Assembly (NCBI RefSeq): GCF_900105945.1
Contig: NZ_FNSO01000002.1
Span: 310,001-374,000 of the forward strand
Direction: 5' to 3'
DNA length: 64,000 nt
From: Amycolatopsis tolypomycina
Lineage (GTDB): Bacteria > Actinomycetota > Actinomycetes > Mycobacteriales > Pseudonocardiaceae
The position numbers were made by a program, and so were the translations under genes. Shown piece after piece: positions 33,169-42,917 of this stretch (positions are counted from its first letter, which is position 1; each line of letters starts with the position of its first letter). The notes under the pieces were generated by a model that saw only the letters and a program-made list of their open reading frames with translations, did not search any database and was not told the DNA's origin.

Positions 33169-35687
33169 CGCCGCACCTCGCTGTTCGAAAAGCTCGGAAC
33201 TCCCAGCATCACGGGGACTTTCTGCTGCCGCTCCTCGCGGAACGAGATGGCCGGGTCGGGCGCGCCCGGCGCGTTGACGAAGGAGGTGAAGCGGGCCAGC
33301 TTCTCCGGGTCCTCCAGGACGCCCTTCCACTCGTCGGCGTAGTTGTCGACGTGCTTGGCCATCGCCGCGTCGAGGTCTTCGCAGATGCCGAGCGAGTCGT
33401 CGACGATCACCGCGCGCAGGTGGTCGAGCCCGCCCTCCATCTCCTCGATCCACGGCGCGGTCCGCTGCAGCCGGTCGGCCGTGCGCACGTAGAACATGAG
33501 GAACCGGTCGATGGTCCGGATCAGCGTCTCGGTGTCCACATCGGACACGAGCAGGTCGGCGTGCCGCGGGGTGGTGCCGCCGTTGCCGCCGACGTAGAGG
33601 TTCCAGCCGTTCTCCGTGGCGATGATGCCGAAGTCCTTGCTCCGCGCCTCGGCGCACTCCCGGGCGCACCCGGACACCGCCGACTTGAGCTTGTGCGGCG
33701 AGCGCAGCCCGCGGTAGCGCAGCTCCAGCTCGATCGCCAGCCCGACGCTGTCCTGGACGCCGTAGCGGCACCACGTCGAGCCGACGCACGACTTCACCGT
33801 CCGCAGCGCCTTGCCGTAGGCGTGCCCGGACTCGAAGCCCGCGTCCACCAGCCGGCGCCAGATCAGCGGCAGCTGGTCCACGGTGGCGCCGAACAGGTCG
33901 ATCCGCTGGCCGCCGGTGATCTTGGTGTACAGCCCGAAGTCGCGGGCCACCTCGCCGATCACGATCAGCTTGTCCGGCGTGATCTCGCCGCCGGGGATCC
34001 GCGGGACCACCGAGTACGTGCCGTTGCGCTGCAGGTTCGCCAGGTACCGGTCGTTGGTGTCCTGCAGGGTCATCTGCTCGCCGCCGAGCACGTGCCCGTT
34101 GCCGAGGGTGGCCAGGATGGACGCCACCGCCGGCTTGCAGATCGCGCAGCCGCTGCCCGAGCCGTAGCGGCCGATCAGCTCGCTGAACGTGGTGATCCGG
34201 GTGGCCTGGACGATCTCGAACAGCTCCGCGCGCGACTGCGGGAAGTGCTCGCAGACGGCCTTCGACTGCTCGACACCGGCCGCGGTGAGCAGCCTGCCCA
34301 GCAGCGGGACGCACGACCCGCACGCCGTGCCGGCGCGGGTGCACGCCTTCAGCTTCGGGACGCTGTCGCAGCCGTCCTCGTGGATGGCCTTGGTGATCGC
34401 GCCCTTGGTGACCGCGTTGCACGAGCAGATCTGCGCCGCGTCGGGCAGCGCGTCGACGCCGACCGCCGCGCCCCCGCCCGCCGGGGCGAGGATCGCGCCC
34501 GGCTCGGCCGGCAGCGGACGGCCGACCAGCGCGCGCAGCGTGTTGTACTCGGTCGCGTCGCCGACGAGCACGCCACCCAGGAGGGTCTTGCCGTCGTCGG
34601 TGACCACGAGCTTCTTGTACGTCCCGGCGACCGCGTCGTTGACGGCGACTTCCAGCGCGCCTTCGGTGGCCGCGTGCGCGTCACCGAAGGAAGCGACGTC
34701 GACGCCCATCAGCTTCAGCTTCGTGGACGTGTCCGGCTCCGGGAACGTCCCCGAACCGCCGGTGAGCTGCGCGGCGACGATCTCCGCCATCGCGTAGCCC
34801 GGCGCCACGATGCCGTACACCTTGCCCTCGACCGCGGCGCACTCGCCGATCGCGTAGATCGCCGGGTCGCTGGTGCGGCAGGACGCGTCGGTGAGGACAC
34901 CGCCGCGCGGGCCCAGCTCCAGGCCGGACTGCCGGGCGAGGTCGTCGCGCGGCCGGATGCCGGCGGAGAACACGACGAGGTCGACGTCGAGCTCGGTGCC
35001 GTTGCCCAGCTTGGCCAGCAGCCGCGAGCCGTCGGCCTCGATGGAGCTGGTGGACGTTCCCGTGTGGACGGTGACGTCCAGTGCCGTGATCATCCGGCGG
35101 AGCATCGAGCCGCCACCCTCGTCGACCTGCAGCGGCATCAGCCGCGGCGCCATCTCGACGACGTGCGGGGACAAGCCCATGTCCCGCAACGCCTTCGCGG
35201 CTTCCAGGCCGAGCAGGCCACCGCCGATGACGACGGCCGAGCGGCGGCCGCGGCCCGGCTTCTCGATCGCCGCGGCGCGGATCGCGTCGAGGTCCTCGAT
35301 GGTCCGGTAGACGAAGCAGCCGTCCAGGTCGTGCCCCGGGACCGGCGGCACGAACGGCCGCGAGCCGGTGGCCAGCACCAGTGCGTCGTAGGAGACGACG
35401 GCGCCGGACGCCGTGGTCACCGTGCGAGCGTCCCGGTCCACCGAAACCGCCAGCTCACCGAGCCGGAGGTCGACGTTGGCATCGTCCGCGTAGTCCGAGC
35501 CGGGCAGGGCCAGCGTGGCCGGGTCCCAGGTGTCCACATAGGACGTGAGGGCCACCCGGTCGTACGCCGGGCGCGGCTCCTCGGACAGGACGACGACGTG
35601 CCAGTTTCCCTGTGGGTCTTCCGCGCGCACCGCCTCCACGAGCCGATGGGCGACCATGCCGTGTCCGGCGACGACCAAGGTGGGCAT
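33165..35687 (-). CDS. nirB: Nitrite reductase (NADH) large subunit NirB
   Basis: 840 residues from ATG 35687 with GGAGG upstream. Order of domains: FAD/NAD pyridine nucleotide-disulfide oxidoreductase (VVAGHGMVAHRLVEAV; VVIGGGLLGLEAAKAL), BFD-like [2Fe-2S] domain (CSCNAVTKG ... CTRAGTACGSC), then the siroheme/[4Fe-4S] sulfite-nitrite reductase core (CVGSTWCRYGVQDS and SGCARECAEARSKDFG). It transfers six electrons from NADH to nitrite, giving ammonium. Coupled to nirD; narK lies immediately upstream. Confidence 0.96.
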   Translation of the reverse strand: MPTLVVAGHGMVAHRLVEAVRAEDPQGNWHVVVLSEEPRPAYDRVALTSYVDTWDPATLALPGSDYADDANVDLRLGELAVSVDRDARTVTTASGAVVSYDALVLATGSRPFVPPVPGHDLDGCFVYRTIEDLDAIRAAAIEKPGRGRRSAVVIGGGLLGLEAAKALRDMGLSPHVVEMAPRLMPLQVDEGGGSMLRRMITALDVTVHTGTSTSSIEADGSRLLAKLGNGTELDVDLVVFSAGIRPRDDLARQSGLELGPRGGVLTDASCRTSDPAIYAIGECAAVEGKVYGIVAPGYAMAEIVAAQLTGGSGTFPEPDTSTKLKLMGVDVASFGDAHAATEGALEVAVNDAVAGTYKKLVVTDDGKTLLGGVLVGDATEYNTLRALVGRPLPAEPGAILAPAGGGAAVGVDALPDAAQICSCNAVTKGAITKAIHEDGCDSVPKLKACTRAGTACGSCVPLLGRLLTAAGVEQSKAVCEHFPQSRAELFEIVQATRITTFSELIGRYGSGSGCAICKPAVASILATLGNGHVLGGEQMTLQDTNDRYLANLQRNGTYSVVPRIPGGEITPDKLIVIGEVARDFGLYTKITGGQRIDLFGATVDQLPLIWRRLVDAGFESGHAYGKALRTVKSCVGSTWCRYGVQDSVGLAIELELRYRGLRSPHKLKSAVSGCARECAEARSKDFGIIATENGWNLYVGGNGGTTPRHADLLVSDVDTETLIRTIDRFLMFYVRTADRLQRTAPWIEEMEGGLDHLRAVIVDDSLGICEDLDAAMAKHVDNYADEWKGVLEDPEKLARFTSFVNAPGAPDPAISFREERQQKVPVMLGVPSFSNSEVRR

Positions 35688-35688
35688 C

Positions 35689-37047
35689 TCAGACCTCCGC
35701 TCCCGCGAGCGCCAGACCGCGCTCACTCGTGGGCTGTTCGGCGGGCTTCCGCAGGTAGACCGCCCAAGTGACGGCGAAGCAGAGCCCGTAGAAGACGAGG
35801 AATCCGACGAAGGCGGGCACGCCGCTCTTCGCGTCGGCGAACGACTGCCGGAAGGCGAGGTTGATCAGCAGGCCGCCTTCGGCACCGATCGCGCCGGCCA
35901 GGCCGATCAGCGCGCCGGACAGCCGCCGGGCCTTGAGCAGTTCGGCCGCCTCCTCGGCGCCGTTCGCGATGGCGATCTTGGCCTTGGCGCGGAAGATCGC
36001 CGGGATCATCTTGTACGTCGAGCCGTTGCCGATCCCGGCCAGCACGAACAGCACCACGAACGCGACCGTGAACAGCACCAGCGACTTCGAGGTCGAGGCG
36101 AAGATCAGCACGACCGTGGCCGCCGCCATCCCGGTGAAGGTGGCGAAGGTGATCTTGCCGCCGCCGATGCGGTCGGACAGCCAGCCGCCCACCGGCCGGG
36201 AGAGCGAGCCGAGCAGCGGGCCGAGGAACGTCACCGCGGCCGCCTGCAGCGGGGTGCGGCCGAACTGGTTCTGCAGCACCAGGCCGAAGGCGAAGCTGTA
36301 GCCGATGAACGAACCGAACGTGCCGATGTAGAGGAACGACATCACCCAGGTGTGCGGCTCCTTGACGACCTCGCGCATCGCCTTGGTGTCGCCCTTCATG
36401 CTGGCGAGGTTGTCCATGTAGAAGTACGCGAGCACGGCGGCGACCACGATCAGCGGGATGTAGATGTAGAGCACGAGCCGCGGCGCGGTCGCGCCCGCCG
36501 TGCCGATCACCAGCAGCCCGACCAGCTGGATCGCCGCGACGCCGAGGTTGCCGCCGCCGGCGTTGAGGCCGAGCGCCCAGCCCTTGTGCTTCTCCGGGTA
36601 GAAGGCGTTGATGTTGGTCATCGACGAGGCGAAGTTGCCGCCGCCCACCCCGCCGAGGGCGGCGACGAGCAGGAAGGTGCCGAGCGAGGTGCCGGGGTGC
36701 AGCACGATCGCGGCCAGCACGGCCGGGATCAGCAGCAGCACGGCCGACACGACCGTCCAGTTGCGGCCGCCGAACTTCGCCACGGCGAAGGTGTAGGGCA
36801 GCCGCATCAGGCCGCCGATCAGCGTCGGCGTCGAGACGAGCAGGAACTTGTCCGCGGCGGAGAACCCGTAGTCCTTGCCCATGAACAGGACGATGACCGA
36901 CCACAGGGTCCAGATCGAGAAGCCGATGTGCTCGGCGAAGACGGAGAACCAGAGGTTGCGGCGGGCGATCTTCTTGCCCGTGGACTCCCAGAACTCTTCG
37001 TTCTCGGGTTCCCAGTGTTCGATCCAGTGCTTGCCTTGGTGGGCCAC
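35689..37047 (-). CDS. narK: NarK-type nitrate/nitrite MFS transporter
   Basis: 452 residues, about 12 membrane helices. The NNP-family signatures are present: GGGNFASSMTNINAFYPEKHKGWALG (read here in two parts, GGGNFASSMTNINAFYP and KHKGWALGLNAGGGNLG) and a second GNGSTYKMIPAIF. The N-terminus WIEHWEPENEEFWESTGKKI is typical of actinobacterial NarK2-like proteins. It imports nitrate or exports nitrite. The stop lies one base before the nirB start codon, so co-translation is likely. Confidence 0.93.
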   Translation of the reverse strand: MAHQGKHWIEHWEPENEEFWESTGKKIARRNLWFSVFAEHIGFSIWTLWSVIVLFMGKDYGFSAADKFLLVSTPTLIGGLMRLPYTFAVAKFGGRNWTVVSAVLLLIPAVLAAIVLHPGTSLGTFLLVAALGGVGGGNFASSMTNINAFYPEKHKGWALGLNAGGGNLGVAAIQLVGLLVIGTAGATAPRLVLYIYIPLIVVAAVLAYFYMDNLASMKGDTKAMREVVKEPHTWVMSFLYIGTFGSFIGYSFAFGLVLQNQFGRTPLQAAAVTFLGPLLGSLSRPVGGWLSDRIGGGKITFATFTGMAAATVVLIFASTSKSLVLFTVAFVVLFVLAGIGNGSTYKMIPAIFRAKAKIAIANGAEEAAELLKARRLSGALIGLAGAIGAEGGLLINLAFRQSFADAKSGVPAFVGFLVFYGLCFAVTWAVYLRKPAEQPTSERGLALAGAEV

Positions 37048-37093
37048 GGCGTGCTCCTTCGTGCGGCGGTTCGTGATGGTCAGTGGGGGTGGA

Positions 37094-38521
37094 TCACTGC
37101 GCGGCGAGCCAGTTCGCGATGCCGCCGACGGTGTCCGTGCACCCGCCGCATCCCGTCGTCGCTCGCGTGGCCCGCGCCAGTGCGGGAGTGTCGGTGGCCC
37201 CGGCCTTCCAGGCCTCGATCAGCCGGCCCTTGGTGACGTTGTTGCAGCGGCAGATGACCGCCGCCGCGGGCAGGTCGGCCGGGCTGGCCGCGGGGGTGCT
37301 GCCGCTGGGCAGCGCGCGGCCGAGCAGGACGGCGAGCCGGTCTTCCGGCAGCTGCGTCCCGCGGTCGTGGAACTGCGTGATCGTCGCGGCCGCGTCGGGG
37401 AGGCCGAGCAGGATCGCCCCGGTGACGCGGTTTTCGCGGACGACCAGCTTGCCGTACCGGCCACCGGTCGGGTCGTTGAAGGTGAGCACCTCGGCGCCGT
37501 TGTCGGATGCTTCGAGCTGGGTCTCGCCGAGCGCGGCGAGGTCGATGCCGCGGGCCTTGAGCCGGGTGACGGCCGTGGTGCCGCGGTAGCGGGCCGCCGC
37601 GTTCGTCCCGGTCAGGACGTCGGCGAGGACTTCGGCCTGCTCCCATGCGGGCTGGATCAGCCCGGCCGGGGCGCCGGGGTGGCGGGCGCAGTCGCCGAGG
37701 GCGTGGATGCGGCCGTCGCTGGTGCGCAGCACGTCGTCGACGAGGATGCCCATGTCGACGTCGAGGCCAGCTTCGGCGGCCAGGCGCGTCTCGGCGCGGA
37801 CGCCGGCGGCGACCACGACCAGGTCGGCCGGGACGAGGCTGCCGTCGTCGAGCTTGAGGCCGTCGCCGGGCAGGTAGCGGGCGGCGGTGGCGCCGAACTT
37901 GAACGTCACGCCCATGTCGGTGAGCTGCCGGGCCAGCACGTGGCCGGCGGCCGGGTCGAGCTGGCGTTCCATGACGTGGCCCAGCGGGTGCACGACGGTC
38001 ACCTGGTTGCCGCGCCCGGCCAGGCCGCGGGCGGCTTCGAGGCCGAGCAGACCACCGCCGAGCACCGCCACCGGCGCGCCGAAGCGGGCGGCGTCGAGGA
38101 TCTTGGCGCAGTCGTCGAGGCTGCGGAAGGCGACCACACCGGGCCCGGCTTCGAGGCCTTCGACCGGCGGGATCCACGGGTTGGCGCCGGTGGCGAGCAC
38201 GAGGGCGTCGTAGTCGACGGACGAGCCGTCGGCCAGCTCGACACAGCGCTTCTCGCGGTCGATGCGGGCGACGTCGACCCCGAGCCGGAGGTCGATGTTG
38301 TGGCGCTGCGCCCATTCGTCGTCGTGCAGGCGGACGCTTTCGGCGCTCATCCCGCCGGCGACGACGGCGGACAGCAGCACCCGGTTGTAGGCGGCGTGCT
38401 TCTCGGCGCCGAGCACGGTGAGGCGGACCCGTTCGGCGATCGGGTCGCGGCGGCGGATCTCGTCGGCCAAGCGGGCGCCGGCCATGCCGTACCCGACGAT
38501 GACGACTTCACGGGGGCTCAT
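37094..38521 (-). CDS. FAD-dependent NirB-like electron-transfer protein with BFD [2Fe-2S] domain
   Basis: 475 residues from ATG 38521, overlapping the nasA stop (ATGA). It has the two Rossmann motifs of the NirB N-terminal half (VVIVGYGMAGARLADEI; VAVLGGGLLGLEAARGL) and LVLATGANPWIPPVEG. A C-terminal BFD-like cluster, CRCNNVTKGRLIEAW ... TTGCGGC, replaces the siroheme domain. Coupling to the nitrate reductase suggests it is the NADH-to-NasA electron donor, like NasB/NasC of other bacteria. This is inferred from context. Confidence 0.85.
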   Translation of the reverse strand: MSPREVVIVGYGMAGARLADEIRRRDPIAERVRLTVLGAEKHAAYNRVLLSAVVAGGMSAESVRLHDDEWAQRHNIDLRLGVDVARIDREKRCVELADGSSVDYDALVLATGANPWIPPVEGLEAGPGVVAFRSLDDCAKILDAARFGAPVAVLGGGLLGLEAARGLAGRGNQVTVVHPLGHVMERQLDPAAGHVLARQLTDMGVTFKFGATAARYLPGDGLKLDDGSLVPADLVVVAAGVRAETRLAAEAGLDVDMGILVDDVLRTSDGRIHALGDCARHPGAPAGLIQPAWEQAEVLADVLTGTNAAARYRGTTAVTRLKARGIDLAALGETQLEASDNGAEVLTFNDPTGGRYGKLVVRENRVTGAILLGLPDAAATITQFHDRGTQLPEDRLAVLLGRALPSGSTPAASPADLPAAAVICRCNNVTKGRLIEAWKAGATDTPALARATRATTGCGGCTDTVGGIANWLAAQ

Positions 38522-40566
38522 GCGGCACCATCCACGGTAGTCAGGGAAACGGCACACACCTTGAACTCCGGCATCCGGGAGACCGGGTCGAGCGCCGGAT
38601 TGGTGAACAAGTTCGCGCGCTGCTCACCGGGGAAGTGGAACGGCAGGAAGACGAGGTCGGGCTTGAGGCTCTGCGCGAACCGGACTTTGGCGATGGTTTC
38701 GCCGCGCCGCGACCGGACCAGCGCCCGGTCGCCTTCCTCCAGCCCGGCCCGCTTGGCGGTGTCCGGGTGGACCTCGACGAACGCCTCCGGAACGACGTCG
38801 TTGAGCTCCTGCACGAGCCGGGTCTGCGCGCCCGACTGGTAGTGCTGCAGGACGCGGCCGGTGGTGGCCTGCAAGGGAAACTCCTCGTCCGGCAGCTCGG
38901 CCGGGCCGGTGTGCTCGACCGGCACGAACCGCGCGCGGCCGTCCGGGTGGGCGAACGTGTCGAGGAACATCCGCGGGGTGCCGGGGTGGTCGGTCCCGGG
39001 CACCGGCCAGTGCAGGGCCTCGCCCGCGCGCAGCCGGTCGTAGCTGATGCCGGAGTAGTCGGCGATGCCGCCCTTGGACGCGATCCGCAGCTCCTCGAAC
39101 ACGGTCTCGGCGTCGGTCGGGAACCGGCCCTCGGGCTGGCCGAGCCGCTCGGCGAGCCCGTTGAGGACGTCGAGGTCGGAGCGGACACCCGGCGGCGGGG
39201 TCAACGCCTTGCGCCGCAGCAGGATCCGGCCTTCGAGGTTGGTGAGCGTGCCGTCCTCTTCGGCCCACTGGGTGACCGGCAGGACGACGTCGGCGAGCGC
39301 CGCGGTCTCCGACAGCACGAAGTCGGCGACGACCAGGAAGTCCAGTGCGGCCAAGCGGTCCTGGACGCGCTGCGAGCGCGGCGCCGAGACGACCACGTTG
39401 CTGCCGAACACCATCAGCGCCTTCGGGCCGTTGTCCTGGCCGAGCGCGTCGAGCAGTTCGGTGGCCGAGCGGCCGGGGCCGGGCAGGCTGTCCGCGTCGA
39501 CGCCCCAGACGCCGGCGACGTACTCGCGCGCGGCCGGGTCGTCGAGCTTGCGGTAGCCGGGCAGCTGGTCGGCCTTCTGGCCGTGTTCGCGGCCGCCCTG
39601 GCCGTTGCCCTGGCCGGTGAGGCAGCCGTAGCCGGAGCCCTTGCGGCCGGGCAGGCCGAGGGAGAGGGCGAGGTTGATCCAGGCGCCGACGGTCGCGGTG
39701 CCGGTGGCGTGCTGCTCGGTGCCGCGCGCGGTGAGGACGTAGGCGTTGCGGGCCCCTGCGAGCTTTTCGGCGGCGAACCGCATGTCGGCGGCCGAGACGC
39801 CGGTGACGCGCTCGGCGCGTTCCGGCCACCAGCTCGCGGCGATCCGCCACATCTCGGCGAAGCCGCTCGTCCGGTAGTCCACATAGGACTGGTCGAGGTG
39901 TCCGCCTTCGACGACGGCGTGCAGGATGCCCAGTGCCAGCGCGAGATCCGTGCCGGGCGCGGGCGCCAGGTGCAGGCTCGCGAGCTCGGCGGTCGGGGTA
40001 CGCCGCGGGTCGACGACGATCAGGTCGGTCCCGCGCAGGTGCTGGGTGAACGGCGGCATGGTCTCGGCCGGGTTCGCCCCGGCGAGCAGCACGACGTCGG
40101 CCTTCTTGAGATCGGTGACGGGGAACGGCATCCCACGGTCGGCCCCGAAGGCCTTGATCCCCGCGGCGGCGGCCGACGACATGCACCACCGGCCGTTGTA
40201 GTCGATCTGCGAGGTGCCGAGCGCGACGCGGGCGAACTTCCCGAGCAGGTAGGCCTTTTCGTTGGTCAGCCCGCCGCCGCCGAAGATCGCGACACCGTCC
40301 GGGCCGTGGGTTTCCTGCGTTTCGCGGAGCTTCCGGGCGACGTGGTCGAGCGCGAAGTCCCAGCTGACCGGCTCGAGCGCGCCGTTGACGCGCAGCATCG
40401 GGGTGGTCAGCCGCTTCGGGCTCGTGAGGAGGGAGCCGGAGGTCCAGCCCTTCTGGCACAGGCCACCGGCGTTGACCGGGAAGTCCCGCGGCGTCACGCG
40501 GGCGCCGTCGAGGCTCATCCCGCACTGCAGCGCGCAGTACGGGCAGTGGGTGTCGACCTGCGGCAT
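38518..40566 (-). CDS. nasA: Assimilatory nitrate reductase catalytic subunit (molybdopterin oxidoreductase)
   Basis: 682 residues from ATG 40566 with GGAGG upstream. The N-terminal [4Fe-4S] motif is HCPYCALQCGM ... GGLCQKGW, and NGRWCMSSAAA supplies the likely Mo-ligating Cys. Molybdopterin-binding segments (GANPAETMPPFTQHL, DPRRTPTA) and the C-terminal MopB domain (LQATTGRVLQHYQSGAQT) follow. It reduces nitrate to nitrite in the cytoplasm. First gene of the nas-nir operon, downstream of a candidate GlnR site. Needs molybdenum cofactor. Confidence 0.94.
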   Translation of the reverse strand: MPQVDTHCPYCALQCGMSLDGARVTPRDFPVNAGGLCQKGWTSGSLLTSPKRLTTPMLRVNGALEPVSWDFALDHVARKLRETQETHGPDGVAIFGGGGLTNEKAYLLGKFARVALGTSQIDYNGRWCMSSAAAAGIKAFGADRGMPFPVTDLKKADVVLLAGANPAETMPPFTQHLRGTDLIVVDPRRTPTAELASLHLAPAPGTDLALALGILHAVVEGGHLDQSYVDYRTSGFAEMWRIAASWWPERAERVTGVSAADMRFAAEKLAGARNAYVLTARGTEQHATGTATVGAWINLALSLGLPGRKGSGYGCLTGQGNGQGGREHGQKADQLPGYRKLDDPAAREYVAGVWGVDADSLPGPGRSATELLDALGQDNGPKALMVFGSNVVVSAPRSQRVQDRLAALDFLVVADFVLSETAALADVVLPVTQWAEEDGTLTNLEGRILLRRKALTPPPGVRSDLDVLNGLAERLGQPEGRFPTDAETVFEELRIASKGGIADYSGISYDRLRAGEALHWPVPGTDHPGTPRMFLDTFAHPDGRARFVPVEHTGPAELPDEEFPLQATTGRVLQHYQSGAQTRLVQELNDVVPEAFVEVHPDTAKRAGLEEGDRALVRSRRGETIAKVRFAQSLKPDLVFLPFHFPGEQRANLFTNPALDPVSRMPEFKVCAVSLTTVDGAA

Positions 40567-40637
40567 CGGGCACCTCCTCGGCGTTTTCGGGCTTGCCCTG
40601 ACGCTAAGGAGGCCTTGTTAACCGGATTCGACCGAAT

Positions 40638-40653
40638 GTTTCAGGCAGTTGAC
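40638..40653 (-). promoter_or_regulatory. Candidate GlnR binding site upstream of the nitrate assimilation operon
   Basis: On the minus strand GTCAA-n6-GAAAC matches the GlnR half-box gTnAC-n6-GaAAC at 9 of 10 positions. It sits about 75-90 bases before the nasA start. A second half-site six bases on is poor. In actinomycetes GlnR activates nas/nir genes under nitrogen limitation. Confidence 0.5.
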
Positions 40654-40762
40654 ATTGCGGCGGTGTTTCCGCCGCCCGCCCGGTGAGATCGGCGTCCACC
40701 TGCCGGGAGTCGGGAGGTCAGCGGCGCTTTGCCCGGTGTGTCCCGCGATCTTGCGACCTCGG

Positions 40763-41560
40763 TCACAAGACGCCGGAGACCTCGCGGGCCGCCGCGCGCA
40801 GGCCGTCCAGTGAGGCCTGCGTCGAGCGTGGGTTCAGTGCGTTGGAAGCCAGCCGGAACAGGACCGCGCGCAGCAGCAGCTGCGGCCACTCCGGCAGGTG
40901 GGCCCAGCGTTCGAGGAGGTCACGGCCCGCGCCGCCCCAGGCCAGGGCGTCCACCGCGACGATTGCCGCGCCGTACTCGCCCGGGCGGTAGTACGGCACG
41001 AAGTCGACGAGGCCGGGGCTCGAATCTCCGTCGAACAACAGCCCGGCCAGGAGCTCGCCGTGGGCCACCTGTGCCGGGAGGCGGATCGGGCGGCGGGCGG
41101 GGGCCAGGACCTCGAACCAGCGGCCGCCCTTTGTCTCCTCCAGGGGGACCTCGGCCTCTTCCCATGCCACGCGGTCGGCGATTGCGTCGACGTCCGTGCG
41201 TGCGTCGAGGAAGTCCGGGCGCGGCAGGCCGACCGTGGCCCGGTGGAGCTTCACCGCCGCCAGCACCGATGCGTCGCCGCGGTGCTCGTGGGTGCCGGGG
41301 ACGTACCGGGAGGCCGTCCAGCCGCCGATGATCCAGCGGCCGTCCGTCGACCTGACCGGCTTGCCGACCCGCAGCCCCGGCTCGCGGACGTAGTCCAGGG
41401 CGTGCGCGGTCCAGAGCGTCCTGACCTTGTCGGTGACCGGCTTGAGCACGAGGTCGCCGCAGTGCCACGCGGTCGAGTCCGGCAGGCGTTCGCCGCCGTC
41501 GGCGGAGCCGCCGAAGGCCGCGCAGACGTGCGCCGGGGGACGTTGGAGGGTTGACCGCAC
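40763..41560 (-). CDS. TIGR02569 family actinobacterial protein
   Basis: 265 residues from GTG 41560 (MRSTLQRPPAHVCAAFGG); upstream codons lack a start. The sequence resembles an aminoglycoside-phosphotransferase-like fold without the standard catalytic loop: LPDSTAWHCGDLVLKPV, WIIGGWTASRYVPG, VAHGELLAGLLFDGDSSPGLVDFVPYYRPGEY (HGELLAGLLF and LVDFVPYYRPG are visible equivalents of the H-D motif region). Role unknown. It follows moeZ as in M. tuberculosis (Rv3206c-Rv3205c). Confidence 0.82.
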   Translation of the reverse strand: MRSTLQRPPAHVCAAFGGSADGGERLPDSTAWHCGDLVLKPVTDKVRTLWTAHALDYVREPGLRVGKPVRSTDGRWIIGGWTASRYVPGTHEHRGDASVLAAVKLHRATVGLPRPDFLDARTDVDAIADRVAWEEAEVPLEETKGGRWFEVLAPARRPIRLPAQVAHGELLAGLLFDGDSSPGLVDFVPYYRPGEYGAAIVAVDALAWGGAGRDLLERWAHLPEWPQLLLRAVLFRLASNALNPRSTQASLDGLRAAAREVSGVL

Positions 41561-41645
41561 GGGCGTGACGTTACCCGGCCGGGTGTTCCACGATCGAGAA
41601 GACTCGCTGGTCACACACGGTTTCCCGGCCGGGCAACCGCCACTG

Positions 41646-42821
41646 TCAGTAGGTCGGCAGGCTCGGGTCGATCTGCTTGGCCCAGGCGAGCACGCCGCCG
41701 CCGAGGTGCGTCGCGTCCTTGAAGCCGGCCGCGTGCAGGGCCGCGAGCGCTTCGGCGGACCGGGCGCCCGACTTGCAGTGCAGGACGATCGGCTTGTCCT
41801 GCGGCAGCTCGGCCAGCGCCTCGCCCGAAAGGATCCGGTCCTTCGGGATCAGCGTCGCGCCCTTGATGTTGACGATCTCGTACTCGTGCGGTTCGCGGAC
41901 GTCGATCAGCGCGAAGTTCTCGCCGCTGTCGAACTTGGCCTTGAGCTCGGCCGGGGTGATCGTGCTGCCCGACGCGGCCGACGCCGCCTCGTCCGACACG
42001 ACACCGCAGAACGCCTCGTAGTCGATCAGCTCGGTGATCTTCGGCGTGTCCGGGTCCTTGCGGATCTTGACCTCGCGGTACTTCATCTCCAGCGCGTCGT
42101 AGCTGATCAGGCGGCCGAGCAGCGGCTCGCCGATACCGGTGATGAGCTTGATCGCCTCGGTGACCATGATCGAGCCGATGGACGCGCAGAGCACGCCCAG
42201 CACGCCACCCTCGGCGCACGAGGGGACCATGCCCGGGGGCGGCGGCTCCGGGTACAGGTCCCGGTAGTTCAACCCGAGACCGTTCGGCGCGTCCTCCCAG
42301 AACACGCTGACCTGGCCCTCGAACCGGAAGATCGAGCCCCAGACGTACGGCTTGCCCAGCAGCACCGCGGCGTCGTTCACCAGGTAGCGCGTGGCGAAGT
42401 TGTCGGTGCCGTCGACGATCAGGTCGTACTGCCCGAAGATCTCGAGCGCGTTCGACGAGTCCAGCCGTTCGGTGTGCAGGTGCACCTTGACCAGCGGGTT
42501 GATCTCCGCGATCGACTCCTGCGCGGACGCGGCCTTGAGCTTGCCGACGTCGGACTGGCCGTGGATGACCTGGCGCTGCAGGTTCGACTCGTCCACGACG
42601 TCGAAGTCGACGATGCCGAGCGTGCCGACCCCGGCGGCGGCCAGGTACAGCAGCGCGGGGCTGCCGAGGCCGCCGGCGCCGATCACCAGGACCTTGGCGT
42701 TCTTCAGCCGCTTCTGCCCGTTCACCCCGACGTCCGGGATGATCAGGTGACGGCTGTAGCGGGCCACCTCTTCCTTGGTGAGCTCGGCAGCCGGCTCGAC
42801 GAGCGGCGGCAGTGCTGACAT
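41646..42821 (-). CDS. moeZ: Adenylyltransferase/sulfurtransferase MoeZ
   Basis: 391 residues from ATG 42821 with GGAGG upstream. E1-like ThiF domain (RYSRHLIIPDVGVNGQKRL; VLVIGAGGLGSPALLYLA; SNLQRQVIHG) and a C-terminal rhodanese domain with active Cys in LHCKSGARSAEAL. It adenylates and thiocarboxylates ubiquitin-like sulfur carriers (MoaD, CysO, ThiS-like) for molybdopterin, cysteine or other pathways. The zinc-binding CxxC pair seen in some relatives is absent; Cys in VPSCAEGGV is conserved in MoeZ. Proximity to the Mo-dependent nasA may be incidental because this order is ancient. Confidence 0.94.
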   Translation of the reverse strand: MSALPPLVEPAAELTKEEVARYSRHLIIPDVGVNGQKRLKNAKVLVIGAGGLGSPALLYLAAAGVGTLGIVDFDVVDESNLQRQVIHGQSDVGKLKAASAQESIAEINPLVKVHLHTERLDSSNALEIFGQYDLIVDGTDNFATRYLVNDAAVLLGKPYVWGSIFRFEGQVSVFWEDAPNGLGLNYRDLYPEPPPPGMVPSCAEGGVLGVLCASIGSIMVTEAIKLITGIGEPLLGRLISYDALEMKYREVKIRKDPDTPKITELIDYEAFCGVVSDEAASAASGSTITPAELKAKFDSGENFALIDVREPHEYEIVNIKGATLIPKDRILSGEALAELPQDKPIVLHCKSGARSAEALAALHAAGFKDATHLGGGVLAWAKQIDPSLPTY

Positions 42822-42917
42822 GGGTCCTCCATCTCGCGCGCGTATCGCGTCCATCCCACTATGCACAACGCGCGCGGGCAAATAAGCCTTCCCACGTCCA
42901 GATGCTGGGACGACTCC

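Noticed and set aside
40659..40673. Terminator hairpin GGCGG-TGTTT-CCGCC upstream of nasA
   Set aside because: Five-base-pair stem only, no T-tract, and expected by chance at this GC content.
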